A program made the position numbers and the translations under genes. Shown here one piece after another: positions 35,000-44,897 of a stretch of 64,000 bases of DNA. The notes below the pieces were generated by a model that was not told the DNA's origin, ran no database searches, and was given only the letters and a program-made list of their open reading frames with translations. Location of the stretch: NCBI GenBank assembly GCA_963664675.2, contig CAXXLB010000002.1, forward strand, positions 186,001-250,000. Reading direction: 5' to 3'. Each line of letters begins with the position of its first letter. Position 1 is the stretch's first letter. This DNA comes from JASGMR01 sp963664675. GTDB taxonomy: Bacteria; Thermotogota; Thermotogae; Petrotogales; Kosmotogaceae.

Positions 35000-35614
35000 T
35001 TGACCTATGCGATAGGTGATATTCATGGGTGTTTGGAAGAATTAATCATATTAATTCAGAAACTCCGGTTGGAAAAAAAAGATGAATTGATATTTATAGG
35101 CGATTATATAGATAGAGGACCCGATCCAAAGGGAGTTGTCGATTTTCTTATAAAAATTAGAAGTTATTATAAATGTATTTTTATCCGTGGAAATCACGAG
35201 CAGATGCTTCTTAATTATATAATGAATGACTATAAAGGTTCTGATTGGCTTTTAAATGGTTATGAATCCACGATGGAGAGTTATGGAAACGCGATTGAAA
35301 ATGTTCCGGCCGGTCATATTGATTTCTTCAATGAAACTAAAATGTATTATAAAAAAAATGATTTCGTTTTTGTTCATGCGGGAGTTAGACCGAATATCAG
35401 TTTAGAAAAACAAAAAATGGAAGATCTGTTATGGATAAGATCAGAATTTTTGAATTCCGAAAATCCTCTTTTCAACAAAAAGGTTGTTTTTGGACATACT
35501 CCTTTTTTAAACCCGTTTATAACTGAATATAAAATAGGAATAGACACCGGATGTGTTTTCAGAGGAAAATTAACTGCATTTAGAACGGATGATTATGAAA
35601 TATTTCAATCATAA
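35000..35614 (+). CDS. Serine/threonine phosphatase-like metallophosphoesterase
   Basis: 204 residues with the complete PPP metal set: GDIHGC (about 6-11), GDYIDRGPDPKGV (about 34), RGNHE (about 62), VHAGVRP and FGHTP. It resembles bacterial PrpA/PrpE-type protein phosphatases and Ap4A hydrolase-like enzymes; the substrate is not decided by sequence. TTG start 2 bases after the preceding stop. Last gene of the operon begun at 27481. Confidence 0.88.
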   Translation: MTYAIGDIHGCLEELIILIQKLRLEKKDELIFIGDYIDRGPDPKGVVDFLIKIRSYYKCIFIRGNHEQMLLNYIMNDYKGSDWLLNGYESTMESYGNAIENVPAGHIDFFNETKMYYKKNDFVFVHAGVRPNISLEKQKMEDLLWIRSEFLNSENPLFNKKVVFGHTPFLNPFITEYKIGIDTGCVFRGKLTAFRTDDYEIFQS

Positions 35615-35615
35615 A

Positions 35616-35640
35616 AAAAGGGGCCTTTAAGGCCCCTTTT
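35616..35640 (+). terminator. Bidirectional terminator between phosphatase gene and gdhA
   Basis: Stem GGGGCCTT/AAGGCCCC with a one-base centre (so in RNA a loop of about 5), flanked by A and T runs on both sides (35616-35640). Confidence 0.9.
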
Positions 35641-35643
35641 TCA

Positions 35644-36894
35644 TTATGGATAAATTCCTCTCAATTTTGTAGCAGATGCAACCTTTTCAATTGCATCCAC
35701 ATAAGCTGCAGTTCTCATATCTGTCTCATATTTATTCTTGGTTTTAGCAACAGATGAAAAAGCATCTTTCATTATTCTGTGAAGAGCGCTTCTGACATCT
35801 TCAAGTCTCCAGAAATAATGCTGTAAACCCTGAACCCATTCAAAATATGAAACCGTTACTCCACCTGCGTTTGCCAGAAAATCAGGAACCAGGAAGCAAG
35901 ATTTTCCAAGGAGAATTTCTTCGGCTTCTGGAGTTACAGGTCCATTTGCACCTTCAACGATGATCTTTGCCTTAACATCATTTGCGTTTTCTACAGTGAT
36001 TGCGTTTTCTAATGCTGCCGGGATAAGTATATCAACATCCAGGGAAATAAGATCTTCGTTGGATATCTTTTCTGCTTTTGGATAACCTTCAATTAATCCA
36101 TTGTTTTCATCTTTGTATTTAATAACGTCGTCTATGCAAAGCCCTTCAGGGTTGTATAGTGCACCCGAAACATCGCTTACAGCAATTATTTTTCCGCCGA
36201 CTTCATCATTTATTATTTTGGCAGCATACGAACCGACATTACCAAATCCCTGAACGGCGTAAGTAGCTTTGGAAGGATCCATTCCAATATAGTTGGCCGC
36301 TTCTTCAGCGACTACCCTGACGCCTCTTCCTGTTGCCTCTGGTCTTCCCAGAGAACCTCCGATTTCCAAAGGTTTACCGGTAACAATACCTAATACGGAA
36401 TGGCCTATATTCATTGAATATGTATCCATAAACCAGGCCATTATTTGGGCATTTGTGTTAACATCGGGCGCGGGAATATCTTTATCTTCGCCGATAATTA
36501 TCTGAATCTCGGAAAAAAATCTTCTGGATAATCTTTCGAGTTCTCCCATAGAAAGTTTAGAAGGATCGACAGTCACTCCTCCTTTACCTCCGCCGTATGG
36601 AATACCTACAACTGCACATTTCCAGGTCATCCAAAAAGCAAGAGCCTTCACTTCATCAAGAGTAACATTCTGGTGATATCTTATACCACCCTTTGCAGGA
36701 CCCCTTGCGAAACTATGCTGTACTCTATATCCTGTAAACACTTCTGTTGAGCCATCATCCATTCTTACAGGAAAATTAACGGTCAATTCTCTCTGAGGAT
36801 GGGAAAGAATTTTTCTCAAACCTGTATCAAGATTCATAACACCAGCAGCTTTATTAAACTGTTTCAGTGCATTTTCAAAAAGATTAATAGCCAA
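35644..36894 (-). CDS. gdhA: Glutamate dehydrogenase
   Basis: 416 residues, the length of hexameric thermophile GDH. Substrate-binding GPAKGGIRYH and IPYGGGKGGV (catalytic Lys), D in PAPDVNTNAQ, and Rossmann motif VQGFGNVGSYAA. It interconverts glutamate with 2-oxoglutarate and ammonia, the main nitrogen entry point. The start codon is TTG, behind AAGGAGG. It is monocistronic. Confidence 0.95.
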   Translation of the reverse strand: MAINLFENALKQFNKAAGVMNLDTGLRKILSHPQRELTVNFPVRMDDGSTEVFTGYRVQHSFARGPAKGGIRYHQNVTLDEVKALAFWMTWKCAVVGIPYGGGKGGVTVDPSKLSMGELERLSRRFFSEIQIIIGEDKDIPAPDVNTNAQIMAWFMDTYSMNIGHSVLGIVTGKPLEIGGSLGRPEATGRGVRVVAEEAANYIGMDPSKATYAVQGFGNVGSYAAKIINDEVGGKIIAVSDVSGALYNPEGLCIDDVIKYKDENNGLIEGYPKAEKISNEDLISLDVDILIPAALENAITVENANDVKAKIIVEGANGPVTPEAEEILLGKSCFLVPDFLANAGGVTVSYFEWVQGLQHYFWRLEDVRSALHRIMKDAFSSVAKTKNKYETDMRTAAYVDAIEKVASATKLRGIYP

Positions 36895-37060
36895 TACGAA
36901 CCCTCCTTAGGTATATTTCTTAAAGCTACACATTGATTGTAAAACATAGTGAAATATAGTACAAGTACATTTATTTGCTTTTATAATCATTAAGATGCCA
37001 AATTAAGTATTTAAAACTGATTAGATATATTAAAGTCTTTTTTTGAGAAAAATAAAAAAA

Positions 37061-37080
37061 GGATGGGTTCTTTCCCATCC
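37061..37080 (-). terminator. Terminator downstream of tRNA-Arg
   Basis: A perfect 7-bp stem GGATGGG/CCCATCC, loop TTCTTT, followed on the minus strand by seven Ts. Confidence 0.88.
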
Positions 37081-37082
37081 TC

Positions 37083-37157
37083 TGGTATCCCCAGAAGGAA
37101 TCGAACCTTCATCTGCGGATTAGGAATCCGCTGTTCTATCCGTTGAACTATGGGGAC
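37083..37157 (-). tRNA. tRNA-Arg(CCU)
   Basis: 75 bases with encoded CCA. The acceptor GTCCCCA pairs with TGGGGAT (one G-U). The anticodon stem GCGGA/TCCGC with loop TTCCTAA gives CCU (AGG codons). Confidence 0.93.
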
Positions 37158-37170
37158 AAAAAACTAGAAA

Positions 37171-37199
37171 ATTATATCATCATAATATGATAAAATCAA
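37171..37199 (-). promoter_or_regulatory. Promoter of tRNA-Arg
   Basis: On the minus strand: TTGATT (37199-37194), 17-base spacer, TATAAT (37176-37171). Confidence 0.82.
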
Positions 37200-37237
37200 G
37201 TATAAATGTTAATTCCAGAACTGTCTTGTGCGCATAA

Positions 37238-37765
37238 ATGATTATGAAAAAAACATATATTTTATCAGCATTTTTAATGATTCTCTTGTTGTTAACCGGA
37301 TGTATTCAAAAAAATTACGATTTAAACACGGGTTATAAATATTTAAAAGAAGGAAATCTGGATTTATCCGGAAAAATATTTGAATTTATCATCAATAATT
37401 CAAGTAATACGATGGATGTATCTCTTTCTCACAGAGGATTGGGGTGGGTTTATTTTTTACAGGAGAATTTCACCGCCTCATTGATGCATTTCAGAAACTG
37501 TGATGATTCTTCCGAGACATACATAGGAATAGTTCTCAACTATATTAAGATGGAGAATACCGAAGAAGCGATAAATATATCAAAGGAAATTGAAATGGAA
37601 GTTTTTCCGATAGAATATTTACCGGATCCTTTAACAAAAGAAGAGTTTTGTAAGTTAATATCGATTCTTTGTATATATGAAAACAATATGGATGACTTTG
37701 ACTATTTTATAAAATATATAACTGATACAGAGTTTCTGCAGGAGCTAGCTGATTTTTTGAGGTGA
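37238..37765 (+). CDS. TPR-like lipoprotein
   Basis: 175 residues. Lipoprotein signal with lipobox LLTGC (Cys about 22), then two or three TPR-like helical pairs (YKYLKEGNLDLSGKIFEFI...SHRGLGWVYFLQENFTASLMHF). It probably sits on the outer face of the inner membrane or on the outer membrane. ATG 37244 is an equal alternative start. No partner is evident apart from the exported protease gene 136 bases downstream. Confidence 0.75.
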   Translation: MIMKKTYILSAFLMILLLLTGCIQKNYDLNTGYKYLKEGNLDLSGKIFEFIINNSSNTMDVSLSHRGLGWVYFLQENFTASLMHFRNCDDSSETYIGIVLNYIKMENTEEAINISKEIEMEVFPIEYLPDPLTKEEFCKLISILCIYENNMDDFDYFIKYITDTEFLQELADFLR

Positions 37766-37901
37766 AGGCAAAAATTATTTTGAAAATATACTTTATTATA
37801 AATTTATTCAAAGCAATAGATAATGCATAATTATAATTTACGATAACAGAGGGAGTATTAATCAGAACTTCCTCTTTATAAAGGATAAGGATATTTGATA
37901 A

Positions 37902-39734
37902 GTGAAAAAACTCTTTTTTTGTATTTTTATATTTTTAATTAGCATAAAAATTTATTCCGTTCCATCCTATGAAGGACTTTCGGAGTTTGTACAGCCAGAT
38001 GGAACAAAAATTTTTTTAACACAAATGGGTGATGAATTTAACCATATGGTTTTTTATAATGATTATCCGGTATATTTGAATAATGGTACCGGATATTGGG
38101 AGTACTACAATTTTATTGATGAAACTCTTATTGAATCGGAAAAGAGAGTGGGTATTGATGAATTTAATGAGAAATGGAAACATGAATATCATTTTTATGA
38201 TTCGATACAAAGAGAAAAAAGCACAGAGGGAAACTTTATGGGCAAGTTTTATTATCCGGTTATTCTGATAAATTTTAAAGGAACAGAATCTACTTTTGAA
38301 CCTGAAGAAATAAATGAAAACCTTATCGGTGCGGTTGATTATTTTTATGAAAATTCTTATGGTGAGTTTGAAATAATTTTTCATATTTATGGTTGGTACA
38401 ATTCGGATTTTGATAAATATCAGGCGAAAAATGATATTTCAGATTTCATCAGAAATATTTTAATGCAGAATGACAGTGAAATTTCCTATGATATTTATGA
38501 TAATGATGGAGATTCAAAGGTTGATAACGTGATTGTTATTCATCAGGGGCAGGGACAGGAATATTCGAAAAATCCGGAAGATATATGGTCTCATAGTTCT
38601 TACTTTCAGACGTTTATTTCGGACGAAGGGATTTTACTTGATAAGTATACAATTCAACCTGAACTCATGATAGTTAATGAATCCATAAAAATGGCTTCAA
38701 TAGGTGTTCTGACACATGAAATGGGACATGTAATAGGACTTCCGGATCTTTATGATATCGATTATTCATCATCCGGGATAGGAAAATGGGATAATATGGC
38801 TTTTGGGTGCTGGAATGGTACGGAAATACCCGGAGATTCTCCGGCACACTTTTCTTCATGGAGCAAAGAAAGATTGAAATGGGTGAATCCCATTGTCATA
38901 AATGATTCCGATTCATCGATAAACCTCAGTCTTTCTGAGTATGAAACTGATGGTGTTGTTTATAAGTATTTGAATGATAAAAATGTTGATGAATATTTTT
39001 TGATGGAAAACAGGCAGTTGATAGGCTTTGATAAAGCTTTGCCGGGAAGCGGAATGATTATATACCATGTAGATAACGATGGAAATCAAATGGATGAATT
39101 TCACAGAATTGTTGATGTGGAAGAGGCGGATGGTGATAATGCACTTGATACGGATGAAGGAGACAGAGGTTCACCGGGAGATCCCTTCCCCGGAATTACA
39201 GATAATAAAGAATTTTTAACTTGGACAACACCGGATTCAAATTTTTATGATGATACACAGGGGCCGCAATTATCGGGGATAAATATGATAGGTGATATAG
39301 TAAATTTTTTTATTGAAGAAAAATCTGTTGTGGATGTTTCAACCAATTATTTACAATATGACAAAGAACAAAGTTTTAGTATTTTAATGTACAACAATAT
39401 CGAGAGAGCCGAGGTAGTTCTTCCAAAAAGTGTGGAATATAGTATAGAAATTATTGAAAATGAAATTATTATAATTTTCGAAAAAATTCCCGATTACACT
39501 TTTACACTGGACGTTACCATTTATTTGAAAACTGGCGAAAAAGTTTGTATACAGAAAAAAATTTATCCCTTTTCTTATATTAAAATATTGGATGGAGTGA
39601 GTGAAAATTACCTGCTTCTTTTGAAAGAATATGGTTGGAATGAGAAACCCGGGGAAAAATGGAACGAAAAAAACGGATATTTCAGTATCTGGTCAACGAT
39701 TCCGACAGATTTTTTCAACAGAGAATTGTATTGA
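37902..39734 (+). CDS. Exported M6-family metalloprotease
   Basis: 610 residues. Signal peptide (1-20, MKKLFFCIFIFLISIKIYS). M6 (immune inhibitor A-like) catalytic domain with HEMGHVIGLPDLYD at about 272-285, supplying two His and Glu for zinc, and ENRQLIGFDKALPGSGMIIYHVD further on. A C-terminal beta domain follows. It is a secreted peptidase, probably nutritional. GTG start with AAGGATAAGG. The ABC-like gene follows 10 bases after its stop. Confidence 0.88.
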   Translation: MKKLFFCIFIFLISIKIYSVPSYEGLSEFVQPDGTKIFLTQMGDEFNHMVFYNDYPVYLNNGTGYWEYYNFIDETLIESEKRVGIDEFNEKWKHEYHFYDSIQREKSTEGNFMGKFYYPVILINFKGTESTFEPEEINENLIGAVDYFYENSYGEFEIIFHIYGWYNSDFDKYQAKNDISDFIRNILMQNDSEISYDIYDNDGDSKVDNVIVIHQGQGQEYSKNPEDIWSHSSYFQTFISDEGILLDKYTIQPELMIVNESIKMASIGVLTHEMGHVIGLPDLYDIDYSSSGIGKWDNMAFGCWNGTEIPGDSPAHFSSWSKERLKWVNPIVINDSDSSINLSLSEYETDGVVYKYLNDKNVDEYFLMENRQLIGFDKALPGSGMIIYHVDNDGNQMDEFHRIVDVEEADGDNALDTDEGDRGSPGDPFPGITDNKEFLTWTTPDSNFYDDTQGPQLSGINMIGDIVNFFIEEKSVVDVSTNYLQYDKEQSFSILMYNNIERAEVVLPKSVEYSIEIIENEIIIIFEKIPDYTFTLDVTIYLKTGEKVCIQKKIYPFSYIKILDGVSENYLLLLKEYGWNEKPGEKWNEKNGYFSIWSTIPTDFFNRELY

Positions 39735-39744
39735 GGAGAAAAAA

Positions 39745-41196
39745 ATGAGTGAAAATATACTTGAACTTGAAGGAATAACTAAAAGATTTGACAACAGAGA
39801 TATTTTAAAAGATATGAATTTGGATATAAAGAAGGGAGAAATTCTCGGAGTGGCCGGAAGAAAAAAATCCGGAAAAAGCACTCTCTTAAGTATAATAGGT
39901 GGCTTGTATGATTATGACGAGGGGAAAATAAAATTAAATGGAGAACTGCTTGACCATGAGAAAAATATCCAGTTGGAAAGAAAGGGAATAAACATATTAA
40001 AAGATAATCTTGGATTAATAGGGTCTTTGACGGTATTTGAAAATATTTTTTTTGGAAGGGAGAAAACCAGAGCCGGATTTCTGAATAGAAAATCTATGGT
40101 TGATGAAGCTGTGAAAATATTGAAGGAACTGAATTCAAATATCGATCCGAAAATATTTGCAAGAGATTTGAATCCCGAAGACAGATTTGTCGTTGCTCTG
40201 GCCAGAGAACTATCAAAAAATCCTGAGGTGTTCGTGGTTGACTGTCCTAAGATTTTTGATTTTTCACATGAAGATTCAATATATCTGAAAATTTTGAAAA
40301 GAATGAATAAATTAGGTTGTTCAATAATTATTTCTATGAACGACATAGAGAAAACTGTAAATCTCTGTGACAGAGTAGTTATTATTAAGGATAAAAAGAT
40401 ACAGCAAGTTGAGAAAAAGGAAACGCATAGCATTGTAGATCAAATAATAGAAAACGATGAGAGATTTGAAAACAGAAAAAAAGTCAGGGAAAGTCAGGAA
40501 ATTTTCTCGGTGGATATCACTTCAGGAAATTTGAAGGGAGTATCATTGAAATTTTTTAACAGTGAAATAGTGGGTTTTTATTCTTTATCTCTTATGGGGG
40601 AAGAAGAATTTAAAAATTTGCTTTATGAAAAAAGAAGTAAAGATGAGATTTTAAATTATCTGAATAAAGATTTGAAGCTGAAAAGATCTAATGCAAAAAA
40701 GAGAAACACTATATTACCGGAGAACTGGGTAAGATCATCGTTTAACAGAAGTAAATCGGAATATCCGGAAGAAGATTACAAGAAACCCGCGCCTTCAAGA
40801 TTGGCATTACTTGAGTTAGAAAAGAAAGATGCAAAGAAACTCAAGGGAAAGTTTTTTCTCTCCGAGATAAAAAATTTATTTGATATGGAATCGCAATTGC
40901 TGAGTTTTGAAGGAAATTATGAAAGTCTGGGTGATTGGTTGAATAAAAGAAGTAAATTATTGATTCTGGATAATGCAATGAAAGATCTTTACGATGATCA
41001 AACAGACAGATTAAAGAAATGCATTTTTGATGCCAAGGCGAGAGGATCTTCAATTATAGTTTTTTCGGATGATTTAAGAGAATTGTTTGAATTTTGTGAT
41101 TATATTTATATCTTCAGATACGGAAAGATAAAAGCGTTTCTGAAAAGGGAAGATTTCAGCGAAGATAAAGTGTTAAAAATAGCGTATGGAATTTGA
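39745..41196 (+). CDS. Degenerate tandem ABC ATPase of the sugar-importer (RbsA) type
   Basis: 483 residues from ATG 39745 with GAGGAG ahead; the open frame extends 38 codons upstream into the protease gene. Two ABC-like halves in RbsA arrangement. In half one the Walker A is kept (GRKKSGKSTLL), but the signature is LNPEDRFVVALARE and Walker B ends DCPK, so the catalytic Glu is Cys. In half two the Walker A is gone (YSLSLMGEEEFKNLL) while KLLILDNAMKDLYDD remains. No permease or binding-protein gene is adjacent. A regulatory pseudo-ATPase or a decaying importer subunit is likely. Confidence 0.75.
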   Translation: MSENILELEGITKRFDNRDILKDMNLDIKKGEILGVAGRKKSGKSTLLSIIGGLYDYDEGKIKLNGELLDHEKNIQLERKGINILKDNLGLIGSLTVFENIFFGREKTRAGFLNRKSMVDEAVKILKELNSNIDPKIFARDLNPEDRFVVALARELSKNPEVFVVDCPKIFDFSHEDSIYLKILKRMNKLGCSIIISMNDIEKTVNLCDRVVIIKDKKIQQVEKKETHSIVDQIIENDERFENRKKVRESQEIFSVDITSGNLKGVSLKFFNSEIVGFYSLSLMGEEEFKNLLYEKRSKDEILNYLNKDLKLKRSNAKKRNTILPENWVRSSFNRSKSEYPEEDYKKPAPSRLALLELEKKDAKKLKGKFFLSEIKNLFDMESQLLSFEGNYESLGDWLNKRSKLLILDNAMKDLYDDQTDRLKKCIFDAKARGSSIIVFSDDLRELFEFCDYIYIFRYGKIKAFLKREDFSEDKVLKIAYGI

Positions 41197-41329
41197 AATG
41201 TGAAATAACATGTCGGAAAATTTTTATATCAACTATCTTGATAAAAAATGATTACTTTATGTTATTTTGAATTTTTTTGATACTGTACAGTGATAAATGT
41301 AAAAAATCGATTTTGAAAAAAGGAGTTGT

Positions 41330-42295
41330 TTGTTTACAAAAATGATAGAGATTTTAAATCTTATAAGTAGAATAGTACCTATTTTTTTCCTTCTTGGTAT
41401 AGGTGGTTTAATAAAAAAGAAAGGAATAATGAGCGATGATTCCATTGAAAACTTAAAAAAACTTGTTGTAAACTTCGCACTTCCATCGGTATTATTTTTA
41501 ACTTTTTTAAAACTGGAACTCAAACTGTCACATATTGTAATAGTATTAGTGATGATCGTGTTCAATATTTTTCTTCTTTTTTATGGAAAAATATTGCAAA
41601 GGCGAATTTTTAAAAAACACGAATATTTCACTTTTTTAATCCCGGGTTTTGAATACGGTATGTTGGGCTGGAGTCTATTCAGCGGCGCGTATGGAATACA
41701 GAACGCAGGATCGATAGCCATAATAGATCTGGGACATGAACTATTTATCTGGTTGTTGTTTGTTCCTTTAATGATAAGAAAGAGAGACGGAATCTCCGAT
41801 ATGAAATCAACATTTTCGATGTTTGTCAGGTCGCCGGTATTAATAGGGATTTTTTTGGGGTTGATATTTAATCTTTTGAATTTAAAGGAATTTTTTTTCG
41901 ATTACTGGTTGGGGATTTCGATTACTACCACCCTTGATTATCTTGGAGCATTGACTATTCCTATTATGTTAATAATTATCGGTTATGGAGTGAAAGTGAA
42001 AAAGGAATCTCTTAAAGATCTTATGACGCTTATTTTAGCGAGGATGGCCGTCATAATCCCGGTTTTTTTGGTTCTTGGGTATTGGCTGTTTTTAAATGTA
42101 TTAAAGCTCAGCCCAATTTATATACATGCGTTGTTCACTCTCTTAATACTTCCACCTCCTTTTATTGTTCCAATTTTTATGAAAAGGAAAGATGTAGAGA
42201 GTACCTACGTTAATAATATGCTCACAAGCTATACATTGGTTTCAATAATAATTTTTGCCGTATATTTTGTACTTACCGGAAGCAATTATGTTTAA
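41330..42295 (+). CDS. AEC-family transporter (auxin efflux carrier-like)
   Basis: 321 residues with ten predicted helices and the internal two-fold symmetry of AEC carriers: IVPIFFLLGIGGLIKKKGIMS...NLKKLVVNFALPSVLF and DYLGALTIPIMLIIIGYGVKVKK. The family exports or imports small organic acids. TTG 41330 has AGGAG at 4 bases; ATG 41342 is the alternative. It is probably monocistronic. Confidence 0.85.
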   Translation: MFTKMIEILNLISRIVPIFFLLGIGGLIKKKGIMSDDSIENLKKLVVNFALPSVLFLTFLKLELKLSHIVIVLVMIVFNIFLLFYGKILQRRIFKKHEYFTFLIPGFEYGMLGWSLFSGAYGIQNAGSIAIIDLGHELFIWLLFVPLMIRKRDGISDMKSTFSMFVRSPVLIGIFLGLIFNLLNLKEFFFDYWLGISITTTLDYLGALTIPIMLIIIGYGVKVKKESLKDLMTLILARMAVIIPVFLVLGYWLFLNVLKLSPIYIHALFTLLILPPPFIVPIFMKRKDVESTYVNNMLTSYTLVSIIIFAVYFVLTGSNYV

Positions 42296-42412
42296 AATGA
42301 GAATCGGTGATTTAAATTAATTTATAAAATTATCGCTGCAGAGAAGTTGTTTTTTTAATTTTTCAATATGTGAAGTATAATTGCATGTAGTTTGTTGAAA
42401 GGGGGTAATGTT

Positions 42413-44044
42413 TTGAAAAAATTATTTGTATTGTTTATTGTTTTATCAATAAGCTTAATGGTATTTTCGGAGGAAACGGGTTTGGAAAAGGCAAAAGAAT
42501 ATTTCAACCATTTTTTTAACGAAGAGTATGAACTGGCTTTAAAAATGGAAAGCGATTCAATAAAATCTCAGTTTGGAGAAACACAGATGAAAGCGGCATA
42601 CGATAATTTCATGAATAATTATGGAAATATAAAAAAAATTCTGAATATTTCGCAAAGTGAAGAAGGCGGAATGAAAGTATTCACGTTTTATACGGAATAT
42701 GAAAAAGGTTATTTGAATATCTTTGTCGTTTTGGATAATAAAAATGAAGTTGTGCAATTTGTCGCACAACCTGCTTCGGCACCGGTTGAAAATGATATGG
42801 AAATCAATTTTGAAAATATCAGCGATGAATATTTCAACGCATTTTTCACCGAAAATTATGAAAAAGCCCTGAGTTTTCAAGATGAAATCATGGATAAAAA
42901 TTTTGGCAAATCAGTTATGAAACAATCATTTGATTCTTTAATGAACCAATTCGGGAAAGTTATGAAGGTTTTGAGCAGGGAAAAAACCGAACAGAGTGAA
43001 TATATAATATTTAAATATTATACTGAGTTTGAAAAAGGTTATCTGTATATAGATGTAGTACTTAACGGCGGGGGAAAGATTTCGGGATTCAGGTATACCG
43101 TTGCACCAGCTTCCGATAACGAAGAAAAACTGCCCGATTATGTTGACAGATCAGCATTTAAGGAAAGTGATATTACATTGGAAGCGTCTCCTTTTAAAGT
43201 GAATGGGAAATTAACAATTCCAAATAATAAGGAAAGTTTTCCGCTCGTAATAATGATAGCCGGTTCAGGTCCAAATGATATGAATGAAACTATAGGACCC
43301 AATGCTCCGTTTAGAGATATTGCACTGGGACTGGCCTCGAAAGGAATAGCCTCGATACGATTCAACAAGACAACATATCAGGAGCCTCAATTGTATTTGA
43401 AAGAAGGAAATAATCTTAAGAATGAATATTTTCTGACGGCGGAGGCGGCTTATAAGTTTGCAAAAAATGTAGAGAATGTCGACAAAATTATTCTTCTCGG
43501 TCACAGTGAGGGAGGATACTTGATTCCTGAAATATACGGATTGACAGGTGATGTAGATGGTTTGATTTTATTGGCAGCAAACGCGAGAAAATTAGCCGAG
43601 GTTGTACTCACTCAAAATGAGTATATTTATAAAAATACCAACTCAATAACCGAAGATCAGATGAATGGTATAAAGGAATTTTATGATAAATTGATAAATC
43701 ATGAATTACCCGCAACTACATCTCTTGGAAATAATATAACGGCAGAATATTTTTACGAACTGGATGAGTATCTCCCAATACCCTTACTTGAAAATGTAGA
43801 TATCCCTGTATCCATTTCACAGGGAACTGAAGATTTTCAAGTATCAATTGAATTGGACTATGGATTGTTCAGAAAAGAGTTGGATGAAAAAAAGAATTTT
43901 TCGTTCAAAGAATATGAAAATTTGAGTCACATTTTTAATTATGCCGAACCCGGGAAATACCACTCCATAAATGATTATTATAAACAGGAATTTGTTTCAG
44001 AAAAGGTTATTAACTATTTATCCGCCTGGATAAAAGATATTTAA
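42413..44044 (+). CDS. Exported alpha/beta hydrolase with two DUF3887-like domains
   Basis: 543 residues from TTG 42413 (GGGGGT ahead). Signal peptide (1-18). Two similar 95-residue domains: KEYFNHFFNEEYELAL..YTEYEKGYLNIFVVLDN and DEYFNAFFTENYEKAL..YTEFEKGYLYIDVVLNG (DUF3887-like). The hydrolase follows, with oxyanion loop AGSGPNDMNE, nucleophile elbow GHSEGG (Ser about 365), Asp in SQGTEDFQVS and His in LSHIF. Probably an extracytoplasmic esterase or peptidase. It ends at a strong terminator. Confidence 0.88.
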   Translation: MKKLFVLFIVLSISLMVFSEETGLEKAKEYFNHFFNEEYELALKMESDSIKSQFGETQMKAAYDNFMNNYGNIKKILNISQSEEGGMKVFTFYTEYEKGYLNIFVVLDNKNEVVQFVAQPASAPVENDMEINFENISDEYFNAFFTENYEKALSFQDEIMDKNFGKSVMKQSFDSLMNQFGKVMKVLSREKTEQSEYIIFKYYTEFEKGYLYIDVVLNGGGKISGFRYTVAPASDNEEKLPDYVDRSAFKESDITLEASPFKVNGKLTIPNNKESFPLVIMIAGSGPNDMNETIGPNAPFRDIALGLASKGIASIRFNKTTYQEPQLYLKEGNNLKNEYFLTAEAAYKFAKNVENVDKIILLGHSEGGYLIPEIYGLTGDVDGLILLAANARKLAEVVLTQNEYIYKNTNSITEDQMNGIKEFYDKLINHELPATTSLGNNITAEYFYELDEYLPIPLLENVDIPVSISQGTEDFQVSIELDYGLFRKELDEKKNFSFKEYENLSHIFNYAEPGKYHSINDYYKQEFVSEKVINYLSAWIKDI

Positions 44045-44049
44045 AAAAT

Positions 44050-44072
44050 AAAACCGGGTCTAGCCCGGTTTT
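44050..44072 (+). terminator. Terminator of the exported hydrolase gene
   Basis: Stem AAAACCGGG/CCCGGTTTT with loop TCTAG, followed by a T-rich run. Confidence 0.9.
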
Positions 44073-44168
44073 ATTCTTATCCCAATAATAACGCTTAAAT
44101 TGAATTTCCGCCATTTTTATTTATTTGCATAATTTTTTTAAATTCAACTATAATGATATTTTTTCATT

Positions 44169-44897
44169 TTATTCTGTGATCTTTATCGTATTTTCGTCTA
44201 TAGTAATTGAGTGAAAAGGGGCCATTTTATTTAATTTTGTACTATCTATCATCAAATATTTTTTCTTCGATCTTTTGAAAACGATCTGTTTTATATTTGC
44301 TACAAAAGGATTCAATTCAAAAGTATTTTTTTCATTTATTAATGCACTGCACGAAAAGAAAAATTTATTAATATACATATTTTCAATCATTGCTTCGGCT
44401 TTTGGACCCACCATTGAATTAAAATCGTGTAGAAGTGTTCCTCCAATCGTTTCTACGTTGAATTCTGAAGCTTTCGCGAGAACATTTAAAGCGTATAAAC
44501 CATTTGTTACTATATTAAGTTTTCTGAAGTTTTTTACAAGTAATTTAGCAAACAGATAACACGTTGTTCCCTCTCCGATGAAAATAACATCATTTTCCTT
44601 GACATAATTTATAGATTGTCCGGCAATACTCAATTTTTCCTCATAGTTTTGAGAGAGTCTGTTTAAAAATGAATTATTGAAGTTTGTGCTCTGGTCTTTT
44701 GAACTTCTTTGTATGAATCCATAACCGGAAATTACAAGACCTGAGTTCTGAAGATCTTTTATATCTCTTCTTAGAGTAACAAGGGAGATATCAAACTTGC
44801 TCAACAAAGTATCGATTTTAATTTTTTCATTTATTGATAGTAATTCCAGAATTTTCATTTTTCTTTGCTCTTTAGTCAAAGATACCACCAATCCCAT
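44169..44897 (-). CDS. DeoR-family transcriptional regulator
   Basis: 242 residues. N-terminal HTH (RKMKILELLSINEKIKIDTLLSKFDISLVTLRRDIKDL), then a sugar-phosphate-sensing domain with VIFIGEGTTCYLFAKLL and NIVTNGLYALNVLA. DeoR proteins usually repress sugar genes until a sugar phosphate binds. ATG 44897 has no good site; a TTG at 44879 follows GGTGG and may be the true start. It is divergent from the kinase and aldolase genes, with repeated palindromes between them. Confidence 0.88.
   Translation of the reverse strand: MGLVVSLTKEQRKMKILELLSINEKIKIDTLLSKFDISLVTLRRDIKDLQNSGLVISGYGFIQRSSKDQSTNFNNSFLNRLSQNYEEKLSIAGQSINYVKENDVIFIGEGTTCYLFAKLLVKNFRKLNIVTNGLYALNVLAKASEFNVETIGGTLLHDFNSMVGPKAEAMIENMYINKFFFSCSALINEKNTFELNPFVANIKQIVFKRSKKKYLMIDSTKLNKMAPFHSITIDENTIKITE

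Noticed and set aside
41330..41341. Extension of the AEC gene start as an artefact
   Set aside because: The TTG has AGGAG at 4 bases, while the later ATG has none at usable distance, so the TTG was kept.
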